DNA of 64,000 nucleotides from Pristionchus mayeri (lineage: Eukaryota; Nematoda; Chromadorea; Rhabditida; Neodiplogasteridae), in the NCBI GenBank assembly GCA_036245805.1, contig BTRK01000003.1, forward strand, positions 45,002,044 through 45,066,043, in the 5' to 3' direction. This document shows, in pieces, positions 21,459 to 33,472 of this stretch. The position numbers and the translations under genes are program-made. Numbering within the stretch: position 1 is the stretch's first letter; every line of letters starts with the position of its first letter. A model generated the notes under the pieces. It saw only the letters and a list, made by a program, of their open reading frames with translations, ran no database searches and had not been told where the DNA came from.

Positions 21459-24400
21459 TATGTGCAAGAATCATCTCTCGAAATCTCCTAGTTCACCCCA
21501 ATTGGCGGTTTCGATGCAGAAGAATGCACAAATCACGCAGCTCAGGATAGTCTTTGCACATGATATAAACAAGGATACCGGTATATTTTTCTAAAGCGTG
21601 AATCGAAGGGCTCTCACCGCTTCTTTGACCTACGTCAGAGTCGGTAGCGATGCAGCTAGTACAAAAGTATGAAATTTAGTAGAGCGTTCGTTAAGTCGGA
21701 AATTCAGGATTTTCGGTAAAACCATTCACATCAATTCATCAGATACTCCAAGCTGTTTCTGCGCTACCAATAAAGGAAATTTACAGTAACACCTGATATA
21801 TTATCTTCGGCCGACATCATGCGTGATAGTGATGAGTGCCAACAATGTCTTGTATTTTAATTTCTTCAAAGCTTCAAGAGACTGATTAATTGTGCCTCAC
21901 CCTTTGAATGCGAATCACCAATGTAGCAAGGTCGTGATGCTCCGATTTTCCACCGAAAAAATCTCATTTTCAAGATCGTAAAAGATAAGTTTAATTGGAT
22001 TTATGGATCAATTGTCTGCTCGAAATTCAACATTGAGGTATATGTCACATATAATATGTGATATGATTTGAATACTATTCGAAGAATTTGAATGGTTTCT
22101 GCCATTCGAAATGACGATTTGCAGAATTCGTCCAGTTTCGACTTTATCTGAAAAGATGAACTTGTTGCTGGACCACAGCCATCTGTGTTCTCAAAAAAAC
22201 TCCAATATTCCTGTGCTTGTGTCTAACGACGAATTATTAGCCAACCATTTCATCTCACACTCCCGGAAGATGTAAGAGAGAGTGGGTGAAATTGAAAGTG
22301 CCAGTCCTTTTTCTCTCGCCAGGTTTCTTATTTCGTGTGTGCTGCTGGAGAGGCTGCTGCTGCGGGCGTGAGCTACTTCTTTAATTATGAAGCGACTATG
22401 AAGTAGGTAAATAAGGGGAATACTACTTCAGTCTGTATGGCTTTCAATGAAGTTTTCCTTCAAGGAAAATTCGTGAAGATTGCGGATATGCTGTGTATTT
22501 AACAAGAGTGGTCTTCCTGTCACATGAGCGCACTAAGAATTTCCGAGTTTCTGAAATTGCTTATTATTCATCGCAAGATCCTAGAAGCGATATTAGGGAA
22601 GGATAGCAGCCATAAACAATCAATTATATTCTTTACATTGTCTGGCACTATATTTTTTCTTAAATTGCTCTTGTTCTCCGAGGTGGTGAGAGAGAACGTG
22701 GTATCGCTTACTGTCATGTTTCTTTCGTACTTTCATCATGTGCAGAGTGCAGGATTAAAAAATAATCAAACAAGCTTAAATGAAGAAAAAAATGGCGCAC
22801 CAGGAAGATCGGCGTGTTGAGTTTGCGCCATAAGCAGTCAGGAATTCTTTGCTGCAATATTCTGATCTGATCTGTCCACAATAGTTTTCGCAATTTCAAA
22901 GAATACTAACATGCAAAATGTAGTGTTGCAACGATGTTAAGATGGCGTGAGTGCCGGGAAGTGATGGACCCACAGTGTAAAATCGTACCGAAAGTGTTGC
23001 GTGGAGATATTTTTGCATTTCCTGGTTCTATTTCTCCCAAAACATTAAATTAATTCATAACAATACAAGTCACCTGACGCTTTTCCGTTCTACATTTATA
23101 TGAAGAGATGGACCGGCGTGTCCTGGATCCATAGCTACGTGAAATAATGACTGTTTTGTCAAGCCGCAATGTCTTTCTTGATCATGGCTGCATGAAATAA
23201 TAACTGCTGAATATTCCATTGGTTGTTCTTTCTATCGATGACTCAGCCCAAATTAAGCAATCGTTCGTTAGTTAGTCTTACCAAGAAAAATATTAACTTC
23301 AAATGAAGATACATTTGTCTCGTTTCTCGTCTCATTAGCTTCCATCTTCCACCATGCGTGTAGTCTTGCGTGTAACTTCGGCTGTTGTTGCTTGCTGCAT
23401 CAGTAATCTGAGGTAGGTCAATATGGAGAAATTACTTCCCACTTTTTTGGCTTCCGAGAAAATCATGTCTTTCTATTGCATACCTAGAAGTTCCGAGTTG
23501 CCGAAGTTGTTCATAATCATTCCCAAGAATATGACAGTGATGAGAACTGCGCTGTTGCAAGCAGACACAATCAAAATCTTTACAATATTTTCTGGTTATC
23601 TTCGTGTTCTTGATTAGATGTTGTAGATTTACAACATTGTGAACGATTTGGAGTTATTCGTATTTATGTCGCGTTGCTGGAATACTCTGCAAGCTCTCGA
23701 TTATTCAGTTCGAAATGTCGCTTTTAATAATGTCCCAGCGAGTTCCCGTTCCAAATTTGTCAGAAAATATGACCTTGTTGGCAAGCAACGATAAGTGTGG
23801 TGCAAAGTTTACAAAAAAGACCAGTAATGCGGAGCCTATGGAAGCCTGTCGCTGCATCATTTTCCAAATCTCTCTAAATCTCATATTCGCGGCAGAGTTA
23901 AGTTGAGAAATAGTGGTGCTTCTCCAACTGCGTTTAGGAAAACGAACTGCTGCTGCGGACTGCGTATTTCTGTGAGGTAGGTACATGGAGAAATCATTTT
24001 GCTCGGCTTCCGAGTGTGTAAATTTAAATCTGGCTAATATTCTGCGAAAAATGTTTCTTTCCCGCAACAATTGCGCACCATGAAATTTCAAGTTACTAAA
24101 ATTACTCGTAAGATATAGAGAATTCCAACCAGCAATGCTACGACATTCGTTATGAAAAATATAACTCACATGTCAAATGTTTCAACATTAATGCCTTGCA
24201 CTTATTTATTTTTATTGGCACACTCCCTATTCATCAATAGTAAGGAGAACATGGAAAAAAGCAGAAACAATTACACAGTGGACACAGTTTCTCGGCTGCT
24301 TTCAATTTAGGTTCAATGTTCAAACAGTTTTGCGAATGAACATCAATATTAATTTGGATTATTATTTCGCAGCAATCATTCTTAGCATTTCGGTAACGCA

Positions 24401-24540
24401 CTTCTAAATTCTTGGGGAATTGTACAATTGCACCCAGACAGTTCCCCGTTGCAGAATTTGCTCGTAATCTCTCGAGAGAATTTTGAAGTGATACATCCGG
24501 AGTTGCGACTGCAAACAATTAAAGGGATTCTCTATGTCAA
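21459..24540. other. No intact gene; ordered decayed motifs
   Basis: Recurrent pieces appear: a CTGCTGCTGC...GTGAG or CTGAG-GTAGGTC piece (V here) at 22335-22395, 23375-23420 and 23935-23985; M1 at 22515-22590, 23478-23530 and 24068-24130; M2 at 22800-22860. The blocks 23375-23640 and 23935-24200 are a decayed tandem duplication (GGAGAAAT..., GGCTTCCGAG shared). Read as remnants of the duplicated gene block; no frame is convincing. Confidence 0.45.
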
Positions 24541-24544
24541 TTAT

Positions 24545-24680
24545 CACTCTCATTTCAAATCCCCTCTTGGATCTCGCAGTGTGTATGCTGTCTCCATTCG
24601 CTCTTCTGGAGGCGGCGAAGCGATGTACTCAGCTACTCATTCTACGAATGGGCGACCCTTTTTGCAATGAACAGATATCA
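24545..24680 (+). pseudogene. Strongly decayed exon Y remnant
   Basis: CGCTCTTCTGGAGGCGGCGAAGC, CAGCTACTCATTCTACG and GCAATGAACAGAT follow the Y exon pattern (ALLE.A.R..QLL..RM.D..CNEQ) with substitutions and a lost start. Confidence 0.45.
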
Positions 24681-24740
24681 GATAACTTGATGATATACAG
24701 GGAGAGCGCGGCAAGAATAGCTGGACATATTCATTATGCT

Positions 24741-25687
24741 TAGAAAATGAGAGTACAACAATTCGAAAGCTGCGTTTCTCAGTTCCAGGCGATTTCATGT
24801 TTAGCATTTATGTGAAACAAAGATGATTTTGCTAGCGATGGTAAGATATCTAATACACTCAAAATAATTAATTGTGCAACATCTTTTGCTTGCTCCTTTA
24901 TATCTAGGGATCCTCGTTGAAATTGTGTCAGGACAAGCTTACCGTAGCTCTGTCTCGTCGACGGTTTCTGTCCGGCCTTTGTATTTTTTTAGAAACTATA
25001 GTTGGTTTTGTTCGAGTCGAGCCGATTATTCCAGCAACGCGTGAGAAGTGTTTGGCTATTCGGCTAATTAATTAGTGATCTAATTAGTTGGCTAATTAGT
25101 GAAACAAAAATCATACGAAATGCGAGTTTGCAATTCGGAGATTTTGTCGTGCTTCGATTAGTGTAGATATTTGTGTGATAAGTTCCTGCGCAATGCAATT
25201 GCTTCTTTTGGCGAAAGATTGATATAACATTTAATTTTATGTTTCTTCAGTAATTTAGCAGTTTGCGATCTGAGATTGAGAGTGCGCGACGAGAGTAAGG
25301 GTGAGTGAGGAACAGGAGACGATCTGGAGAGGTTAAGTGTGAGAAATAGTTTTTAAAAAAACGAGTAGGGGAAAAAAAGAATTATACGTTTCCTGTGCCT
25401 ATGTAAGGCTGTCTCTACATATTCATCGCTAAATACTGTTTATCTCTGACTTTCGGCATGTAGGAAGATAATGTGTGTAAGGAATGAAAAAAAATCTAAC
25501 TGTCTACTCTCGATAAAAAAATTGAATTCAAGAGATACGGTAACTTTATACTCGTCTAAAAATTAATCTTTGATCTTTGAGTATATTTTTTCCAGTTAAC
25601 CATTGCTTGGAAGGATATGCGGATTTAGGATGGAGAGGGGATACAGTACATAGGCGAGAGTTTGTGAGGATGGAATAGAGTGTTCTC
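24741..25687. other. No gene seen
   Basis: AT-rich sequence with short repeats of CTAATTAGT (about 25065-25100). No supported frame or element end was found. Confidence 0.4.
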
Positions 25688-25827
25688 TCAATCGTACACT
25701 AGAATGGCTTTTCCTCCAGGATGAGTGAGTAGAAGGGCGGGGGTGGCGTATCCCAACTCGCATCTCATTCGAGTCACTGCCCATTCGCGACCAGACGGCA
25801 CGGGGACGAACGCATGCAACGCTCCAA
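25688..25827 (-). pseudogene. Terminal exon Z (copy D, frameshifted)
   Basis: The exon matches the other Z copies from TTGGAGCGTTGC to the TGA, after an AATTTCAG acceptor, but it is 140 rather than 141 bp long. The indel lies near 25799-25803 (GGCACGGGG against GGCATCAGGG). A foldback element has inserted just upstream of its acceptor (from 25839). Confidence 0.6.
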
Positions 25828-25838
25828 CTGAAATTAGC

Positions 25839-26879
25839 ATATCAGCGCGTTCGCCTAAGAATCGCAGATTTTGACCGGAAAAAAGAACAGGGAAAAACAT
25901 TGCCTGGGATTTTCACAGAATCGGATAGCCCTTCAGTCCCTCAATCGATTTCTGTGTTTGAATTGACCTGAAACAAATAATCAGCTCAATTACAGAAATT
26001 TACTAAGTTAGGTCATTTCGAACATTCTTTAGTGTAATTCGATGTAATCGAACTCAAATCTGCTCAAAACTTGGTTTTAGACTAAAGTTGTCATGCTGCA
26101 TCGATCTACGTCAATAGTTTATGCAAATTCTAAAATTTATGTTTTTCATGAATTTTCAAAAAAAATCTTCTCGAATTCAAAAAATAACCCCCCCCCCTCC
26201 AATTTTTGGATATGTTGTTGTCCTCCATGAATACCACCCTAGAAAAATGTCACGATTTTTTTTCTAGGAGACCTTCGTAGTTTAACAACTTAACAACAGA
26301 GATTTCCAGTTAGAGGGAAACCTCTCATTCCGACCCTTTCCTCCTGCCCAAGCGGCGACGAATGATTTGTTTCTGAGTTTTCGCACGCCAGCTAGGACTG
26401 AGATAATAAATTCGATGTGAAACTCATCAAATTGCGATAAATATTTTTAAGGTGTTAAACTACGAAGGTCCCCTAGAAAAAAATCGTGATTTATTTCTAA
26501 GGTAGTATTCATCATAGACAACAACATATCCAAAAATTGGAGATGGGTTATTTTTTGTATTCGAGAAATATTTTTTTGAAAATTCATGAAAATCATAAAT
26601 TTTAGAATTTGCATAAACTATTGACGTATATCGATGCAGCATGGCAACTTTAGTCTAAAACCAAGTTTTGAGCATATGTGAGTTCGGTTACAGCAAATTA
26701 CACAAAAAAAGGTTCGAAATGACCTAACTTAGTAAATTCTTTAATTAAGCTAATTATTTTTTTAGGTCAATTCAAACACAGAAATCGATTGAAGGACAAA
26801 GATTATCAGATTCTGTGAAAATCCCAGACACGTTTTTGTTCCCTCTGGGATGCGATTCTTAGGCAAACGCACTGATATA
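25839..26879. mobile_element. Foldback element with TGCGATTCTTAGGC ends
   Basis: Arms of about 430 bp mirror each other: CGCCTAAGAATCGCA near 25852 against its complement near 26850; CTTGGTTTTAGACTAAAGTT against its mirror at 26650; GACCTTCGTAGTTTAAC against its mirror at 26455. The GCCTAAGAATC terminus is shared with the foldback cluster at 40197-41577. AT dinucleotides flank both ends, but the target duplication is not certain. The loop holds an exon-like frame. Confidence 0.85.
26286..26420 (+). other. Exon-like open frame in foldback loop
   Basis: In the unpaired centre a frame without ATG reads NLSFRPFPPAQAATNDLFLS then FRTPARTEIINSM and stops at 26418-26420. The pattern (LSFR...DLFLSFRT) vaguely resembles laminin-G type domains, but the match is by eye over a short stretch. 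It is markedly less AT-rich than the arms. It may be a captured exon or chance. Confidence 0.25.
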
Positions 26880-28240
26880 TTCTGACAGATAAACTGCTGC
26901 TGCGCGCACTTGCCCTCCTTTTGCAGTCATAATTTCGCACCAGGAAGTTTTCAGTTGCTGAAGTTGCCTGAAATTCCAAAATTGTCTTTTTGCGCACCAT
27001 ACGTTGGTAGGAAACGAGGAAAGCTTTGTTAGGAAACGATTGTTAGGAAACGAGGAAAGCGGGAAGATTCTGTTAATTTATGAGTAGTGCGCAAGGAAGT
27101 TTCGAGTTTTGAAATTGCTTATAAACGAGCACAGTCGCGGTAAAAAATCAATAATTTTTATAATAATGTCCTGGTTTTGATCTCATGAAGTCAGAAAGTT
27201 ATTGCTAGTGAACTTGAGAATACCAGTCTGCGATTGCACTAACGATTGATAACGGTATCGGATGCAAACGACTTGTGAACGCAGAGTCAATGAGCGATGT
27301 CACACTTGTACAGGTCCAGAATGCAGAGTGGATGCTACTAGACATCGTCATTACTAGATGACTTGACAAACTGAAATGAAACCTTTAATAGTGAGAGACA
27401 AATGACCACTCGTCATGACGGTGCAGTGGAGGTCGCGCATATCGATTGGCCACAGAAAGATGAAATCAGCTCGGGTAATTTTGGCGCACCCTGTAGGAAG
27501 ATATTGATAATTTTTCATTAGTGCTCTTCCTGTCACAATTGAGTTCAAGGACGCTTCGAGTTGCTGAAATTGCCCACAAGAGCACAGCATTGATACTTCG
27601 CGCGGTTGATGTCTTAAACAATCACTAATAATCACTAATAATCATTATAATTTGAGGATGAGATATGTAATTGTAGTTAGTCTGGCAATGATCCGAACCT
27701 CAGACAGGTCTTCTAAAATAAATCACTGCTGAAGATTATTGCAGATTCAATAGTCTGTGCGAACGGTCAATATTGGGTGTGGTAGCGGGGAATCATTTTC
27801 TCCCTGAATGATCGCCACTTCAATATAGAGAAATAAAATTTTAAAAACAATATATTTACCGACTGAGTTCTCTCGATTCCCACTCATCTATCAGAGTGTC
27901 ACGATTATCTTGAGAACGAAACGTGGTTAGAAAGATGTGAGACGAATGTGAAATTGTGAGCAAAGAAATTGCAACTATCATGTGAAGTTGCGCGGTATAT
28001 TGTTGCCCGGTGAGTTCTCGCTCCACTATTAGGTGAAAGAACTGCTGCATAAGCCACATTTTTTTCTTGAAGTAATGGCGAAAATAATAATATAATAACT
28101 CTAGAATTATTTTCGCTTGTTTCAATTCTTCTGTTCAAATCAAGCACTATTTCTTTTGAATCTTCCTTGTTAGACGAACCGATATAGGGCGCAGTATCGA
28201 GAGAGTCAGACATTTCTATCTCCTTAGGGTTATCTTCTAT
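26880..28240. other. No intact gene; M1-type motifs
   Basis: M1 motif copies lie near 26935-26985, 27085-27125 and 27535-27600 (AGTTGCTGAAATTGC). A GTTGCCCGGTGAGTTCTCGCTC motif (M3 here) lies at 28001. No frame longer than about 100 codons shows a recognised domain. Confidence 0.4.
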
Positions 28241-28244
28241 CGTA

Positions 28245-29060
28245 CGTGTGTTGCTGGATGGACTGCTAGTGCTAGTGTTATCTGTGTCGGTGCAGACTGA
28301 GGTAAGTGAAGATGGGTTGCACCATTACCTCAGCCTGTTTGACTTTCGATTGATCTTTTTTTCTTCGATTGCTCAAGAGTGTTTGCCCTGTCACAATTGC
28401 ACGCCACGAAGTCCCGAGTTCCTGAAATTAATCGTAAATTATCACTAGATTCGAGAAGTTACACTACACAGTCGCCAATAACGGCCAATCAAAACCGCTA
28501 AAATATTATCGGGTTTTCTCTAATCGTCTTTATTCGTCCGAAGTGATAGAGGAAATTATGGATGCAGAGAGTGGGATCACTAACTTCACGTTGCTGCCAC
28601 GCGTTCATTATGCACTGATTGCTAACAATTTTTCATATAATCAAATTAACTAGAGATATAATGTCGAACAAGGAAGTTCGGTGTTTCGAGTTTATTTCGT
28701 AAGCAATCAGGAATGTGTTGCTACAATGAGCGAGAGGATCTCGTGGGCAACAAATATTCACAATGTCAAAGTATAGTGAACAAGGAAATTAGGAGTTGCA
28801 ATCATTCGTGATTAGAAGGCGGGAGTCCTTAGAAGTGATTGATCCTCAGCCTGCGGGTGACATTTTTTATTACGAATATTATCTGTCAAATTAATGCGAA
28901 AAGGTATGACTGTGAGAGAGTTTCATTTTCATCTACTGTCATTTCAGATGTGTCCCTTTGTGACCTACTCCTCGCTGATCTCCGACAAGCTGTGCTCCAT
29001 GCTAGGAATAGGAGGAGATCTTTGGGGTTGAGTCATTTTATGTTATGGAAGAGCACTGTG
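28245..29060 (+). pseudogene. Decayed block V-M1-M2-X of the duplicated gene
   Basis: In order on the plus strand: a V piece (GTGCAGACTGAG followed by GTAAGTG) at about 28250-28310, M1 at 28390-28450, M2 at 28665-28725, and an X-like remnant (CCGACAAGCTGTGCTCCATGCTAGGAA) at 28960-29010. The order matches 22335-22860. Individual frames are broken. Confidence 0.4.
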
Positions 29061-29286
29061 ATTTGCATTTGTGCAAATTGAGAGAAAAGAGAGTTAGTGT
29101 GGAGAAAAAGAGCAAAGAACAAGATCTCCTAGTGAAATTATCTTCTATTCCTATACCCTACAGCTAGCTCGAACGATTAAACGGTCGAAAGAGTATTTGA
29201 TATCGTAGCAGAAAAATGAAAACTGTTGTATGGACAATATCGGTTGCATGGAACGTTTTTGGCCTATAGGATCCTCTCATTGTAAT

Positions 29287-29995
29287 TGTCGGCCATTTCA
29301 CGGCATGAGTACTCGGAGAAGCGCGTCGTCATACAGAACTCGCAAGGCACCAAATTTGGTACTGTTTGGCACTTGGTTATAGCTGGTAATACAGGGATTT
29401 GGATTTGCTATGGAACCAACAAGCAGTTGATGTTTTATCCCTGTCAATAATGGTGAAGGAAAAGAAGGAAAATTTGTGAAGGAAATTTCAAAGGCTTGTT
29501 ACTGACAGTGAGCTATTGTCGCTAAGATAGTACGACTGTGAAACCTCAGATTACCATTTCATCAACATAATTCCAGGATTGAGCGGCGCGTCAGTGTGGG
29601 TTCTCAATGAGAGCAGGAAGATAAGTCACTTCGATGCGGACAGCAAAGTACAAAATTAGGAATGATCATTTTTTTGAATTACCTTTTAATACTATGTAAC
29701 CTTTGACTTAAAATGGAATAATGAACACACGATACGGTAAATCAGCCTATAATTTTTTTCCGTTTATGGAGAGAGCTAATTTAGATTTTTTTTAAAGATT
29801 TATTCAACGGCTATTGAGCTGCCTCTCTCTTATTGAGCTGCCTCTGGATTCGAGAGTGGTAATAAATACGAGAAACATGAAGCCACGTTCTCCCTCTTAG
29901 GTGGTTATTCTCAGCGTACACCTCATTTCTGATAAGTCGGTAATATATTCATGACGGCTCCATTGGTAGACCACTTCTCGAATTAAAACTGCACC
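29287..29995 (+). pseudogene. FPGT pseudogene copy 4 (exons 2, 3 and 4)
   Basis: Bases 29300-29385 resemble exon 2 (GGAGAAGCGCGTCGTCATACAG), 29574-29660 exon 3 (TTCCAGGATTGAGCGGCGCG then GTGTGGGTTCTCAA) and 29928-29992 exon 4 (GTCGGTAATATATTCATGACG then GGTAGACCACTTCTCGAA). Introns are retained and the frames are broken by stops and indels. Confidence 0.6.
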
Positions 29996-30529
29996 AGGCG
30001 AGAATACAATTTATTTTAGAAGCAGATCGTTTGTTTCAGAGAAGGCATTAGTTATAACAACAAACTTGAACGATGCCCATTGCAAATTGGCGATCAACAA
30101 TTTATAATTGAATTATTTTGTCTGCTCTCCATAGTTAGGGACCACAAGGCGGTTACCCGAAATCGTCACACAGATCTAATTGTGTTGTTAATGTGTTCGT
30201 ATTGGGCTAAATAGGGCCATGCATTTTGAATTAGGTTGATATCTAATGTTTGAGCAAAGTTATGACCCAAAATGTGGTTGAATTGATCATAACGTGAAAG
30301 GCCCAAAAAGCGCCGAGAGAAAGAGGGGCGGAGCCTATTCCTCCATTGTCTGTTCAATTCTCGAAACGATCTGGTAGGGCTTCGCCCAACCCCACAGGGA
30401 AAGAAAGCGAGCTTTCACGTAGGCAGGAAGCTCTCTAGTCACGCCGGGTGAGAGGCGGGTGGAGGGAGGGGAGGGAGAGGGATGAGAGAACGCAGAAAGA
30501 GTTGCCAGCCATGCGCGCTTCGAATTCGA
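29996..30529. other. No gene seen
   Basis: No supported frame. A GA-rich strand (GGGAGGGGAGGGAGAGGGATG, about 30460-30485) precedes the palindrome at 30530. Confidence 0.35.
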
Positions 30530-30820
30530 AGAAACACACTCTTCATTCCCAACCAAATCGCTCGTTCAAAATTGAATTTGGAAGCTCTTTTAATCCTCTT
30601 TCGAATGAGCTTCCGTGACCCTGAAAATTCCTTTTCTGAGTAGGTCAGCATACGAGTTTTATAGGTTTCTTGGCTAATTCGCTCTATAAAACTTGTATGC
30701 TGACCTACTCAGAAAAGGAATTTCCAGGGTCACGGAAGCTCATTCGAAAGAGGATGAAAAGAGCTTCCAAATTCTTTTTTGATCGAGCGATTTGGTTGCG
30801 AATGAAGACTGTGCTCCTCT
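30530..30820. mobile_element. Compact foldback
   Basis: TATGCTGACCTACTCAGAAAAGG, GGTCACGGAAGCTCATTCG and CGATTTGGTTG at 30690-30805 mirror 30540-30660. Arms are about 125 bp with a loop of about 30 bp (TAGGTTTCTTGGCTAATTCG). The borders grade into diverged sequence, and no target duplication could be fixed. Confidence 0.75.
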
Positions 30821-30949
30821 TGTCTCGCTTTTGCGGGGTAAAGTGTCCGAGCCGAGTGGGCGGAGCTTGCGGAGTCTATCCATAGTTCTAAGAACATCTT
30901 TGATTCACAGGGCATTAGTCAAAAGAGTCATCCTATGTGCTGCGTATAA

Positions 30950-31390
30950 TTGTTTTCGCTGTGCAAAATTTAAATTCGAATTTGAATTTTCTATCTGCTC
31001 TCTTTAGTTCCTCAAAACGTGCTAACATTTCGACATACATTCTGCTGTAGCAGTTTTCGTATCGATCAGAGTGCGCAAGGATTTGCCGTTTGCCAAAATG
31101 TGCCGTTATTGACGGTTTTTCGTGGAATATTGCCGAAATGGATTTTCCGGTAAAAAAGTTGGGAACAAAAATGGAGAAAACTGAGTATATCAAGGTCAAC
31201 TCGAAAACAGCTTCTGACAATGTTCTAAAGTTTCCAAGACATTTTGTAGATTGGATTTTTAATGGAAACTTTTAAAACGGCAAAAAACTAAAGTCAACTC
31301 GAAATTGCGTAAAATTTTGTTTGCCGTTTTTGCGGGCAAATTTGCCCAAACTCGAATTTGCCATTTGCCGTTTTGCACTTTTCAGAAAAA
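30950..31390. repeat. TTTGCCG-rich repeat
   Basis: Repeated TTTGCCG, TGCCGTTT and GCCAAA words (31080-31160 and 31315-31380) alternate with AT palindromes such as AAATTTAAATTCGAATTT. Similar TTTGCCG-type interspersed repeats occur in nematode genomes. No protein is supported. Confidence 0.5.
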
Positions 31391-31639
31391 AAATCCGCAC
31401 AGCTCTTGTATCGATTCCACCTTAGTTTCTATATTTTAGATCACTATTTTCGAATATGTGTGAATAACACGTTAAGTGGGCGTTTCGCAGATTTGGTATA
31501 GCTCGATCAGATCACTTTCTTTGATTATTTTCTCAATATCCGTTTTACAAAATTTATATAATTCACTACTAGGCCCCTCCTAATCAAACAGATAGAGGAT
31601 GGCACAGACTGTCTACTACTCATGCATCTCGCGAGCAAT

Positions 31640-31995
31640 AACAACTCGCGAGTTCTTATGCAAAATTACTCGCCGAGTGAGGATGCTCGGCGAGTACGAC
31701 TCGCGAATTCATTTCACACACTTTCGTGTCTCTTCGCGCGGTGTCCCTCCACACATCTGAGGGGTTTCGACAAAGGAATGAATCGAAATTACTCGCAGTA
31801 ATCTATGCAAAATCACTCGCTGAGTTGCTCGCCGAATCAGCTCTACTCGGCGAGTAATTGCTCGGCGAGCACTCAACTCGGCGAGTCATTCTCCACAATT
31901 CACTCGCGAGTGAATTGGTCAAAATGAGTGAGAGTGAAAATAACTCACCGAGTGCGAGTAGGCGACGAGCAACACTCGAGTAAACATCACTAATG
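31640..31995. repeat. Cluster of ACTCGGCGAGT / ACTCGCCGAGT / ACTCGCGAGT short palindromes
   Basis: Within 350 bp the words CTCGCGAG, CTCGCCGAG and CTCGGCGAG occur more than a dozen times in both orientations, for example near 31628, 31669, 31687, 31815, 31848, 31861, 31877 and 31905. Each word is a self-complementary or mutually complementary 10-11-mer, separated by AT-rich spacers of irregular length. The block is not a simple tandem array. Confidence 0.7.
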
Positions 31996-32465
31996 TCTAG
32001 CAAAATTTGGATTTTGTGTTTATTCATAGATGTGGTAGGGCTTCGAGTGTAGCACGGGATTGATGTCATGACAAAGATCAAGGCAAGAATGTTTTGGAAA
32101 ACAATATGATTGTTTCTTTTTGGAGAGGAGGAATGATCGAATCGCTGAAACAGCCTTAACACGAATTATGAAGAAATTTTGGAACTCGAAATGCCTTGTG
32201 CAAAAATGAGACGGGAAGAAAACATTATTATGTGGTTTTTTTATTCAATTCAATTCCTATGACATATTACGATTAAAACGCATCTCTGTAATAGTGAGAC
32301 AGTCACCTATAGTGGGTGGCACAATGCTTCAAAATGATCGTATCGAGCTGTAACTTGGAGGAGGTAACCTATATGAGTAGGGAATACTTTCACATAAAAA
32401 ATAGGTCAATAGCTCAACTTTTGGCCTACCTATAAAATTCAAAGCTTCGGCCATGTGTTATAACA
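31996..32465. other. No gene seen
   Basis: Probably flank and 3' non-coding part of the mariner relic that follows on the minus strand. The 3' terminal repeat of that element could not be identified. Confidence 0.35.
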
Positions 32466-32469
32466 TGCC

Positions 32470-33263
32470 CTTGGATGCCCTTGGCGAGCAGTTCCGATTA
32501 GATCACGCCATCCCCTCTCCATCAAACTAATATCATGATTTTAGGGAGCGTAGCTCATATTTGGAGACATCCTATCCTTCTCCAACCCAATGGTCTCCCC
32601 TGTGGTTGTTATCGTAGAGGGTATATCTATCATCCACGGTTATGAGCCGGTCCAGCCATCGTTCCCCATCGTAGAAAGTGAGGAGGGTTTTGGAATCATC
32701 GATTCCGCGTCCAATGTTGGCTTGGGTGAGGTATGAATCGACCGATAAGTATCCTTATTCAAAGGGTTATCAAGCCTTCCTCTACTGTGCTATGGTGGGC
32801 TCGTAGTGTATTGACCATTTTAAGGAAAGTTTGAAACGGGTCCGTTTCCTCAACTTTCTTCAACGTTTCCAAATTTAAATCACGAGGTCTCACAGATCTA
32901 TCATGATCATCGTATTCCTCGAATCGATGGAACCAATTCCTGATGGCATTGTAGAGGGGACATGTGTATAATACATATTCTTCAGTAGGGAATCCAAATC
33001 CTTCATCGTGGATGGAAAAAGGTAAATCAGAACATAAAAAAAAAAAAAAAAAATCAGAAAAAAAAAATCAGAACGATGTCACTAGGAATATACTTCGTTA
33101 CTCTACTAGGGCATTACTGAGGGGAAGGGAATGGGGAGTTGTTAACTATAAAGGACCTTCACTGATTGTTATTCACTAGGAAATATAGAACGCCAAAGCA
33201 CACTTTCGACGAGCAGTATTAAAACAAACCAGTGACAAAGACTTTTCGGACAACCTGATGTTT
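32470..33263 (-). pseudogene. Mariner transposase relic
   Basis: On the minus strand, a helix-turn-helix part (NAIRNWFHRFEEYDDHD, near 32920) and a catalytic-region piece (LDRLITVDDRYTLYDNN, near 32640; mariners have VTGDEKW.LYDN) are separated by stops and shifts. The right border near 33263 reads in complement CAGGTTGTCCGAAAAGTCTT, a mariner-type terminal repeat. The element is degenerate and truncated. Confidence 0.7.
33038..33068 (+). repeat. A-rich run
   Basis: A homopolymer of about 18 A, then TCAG, then nine A and TCAG again. It lies inside the mariner relic's upstream part. Confidence 0.8.
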
Positions 33264-33472
33264 AAAAAGGTATCGAACCAGGGAGTTCGGCGTGTCGAGT
33301 GTATACCATAATCGAACAGGAATACTTTGTTGCAATCGGTACGAAGTGTATGGGTATAAAAATATACATTATTTCAATGTATATCACGCGTCTTCTGAGA
33401 GAATGCATGACCATGAGGAACAAGAAGCCGAAAGTTTGAGCAATATCCATGAGATATTTATGTAAGATTATA

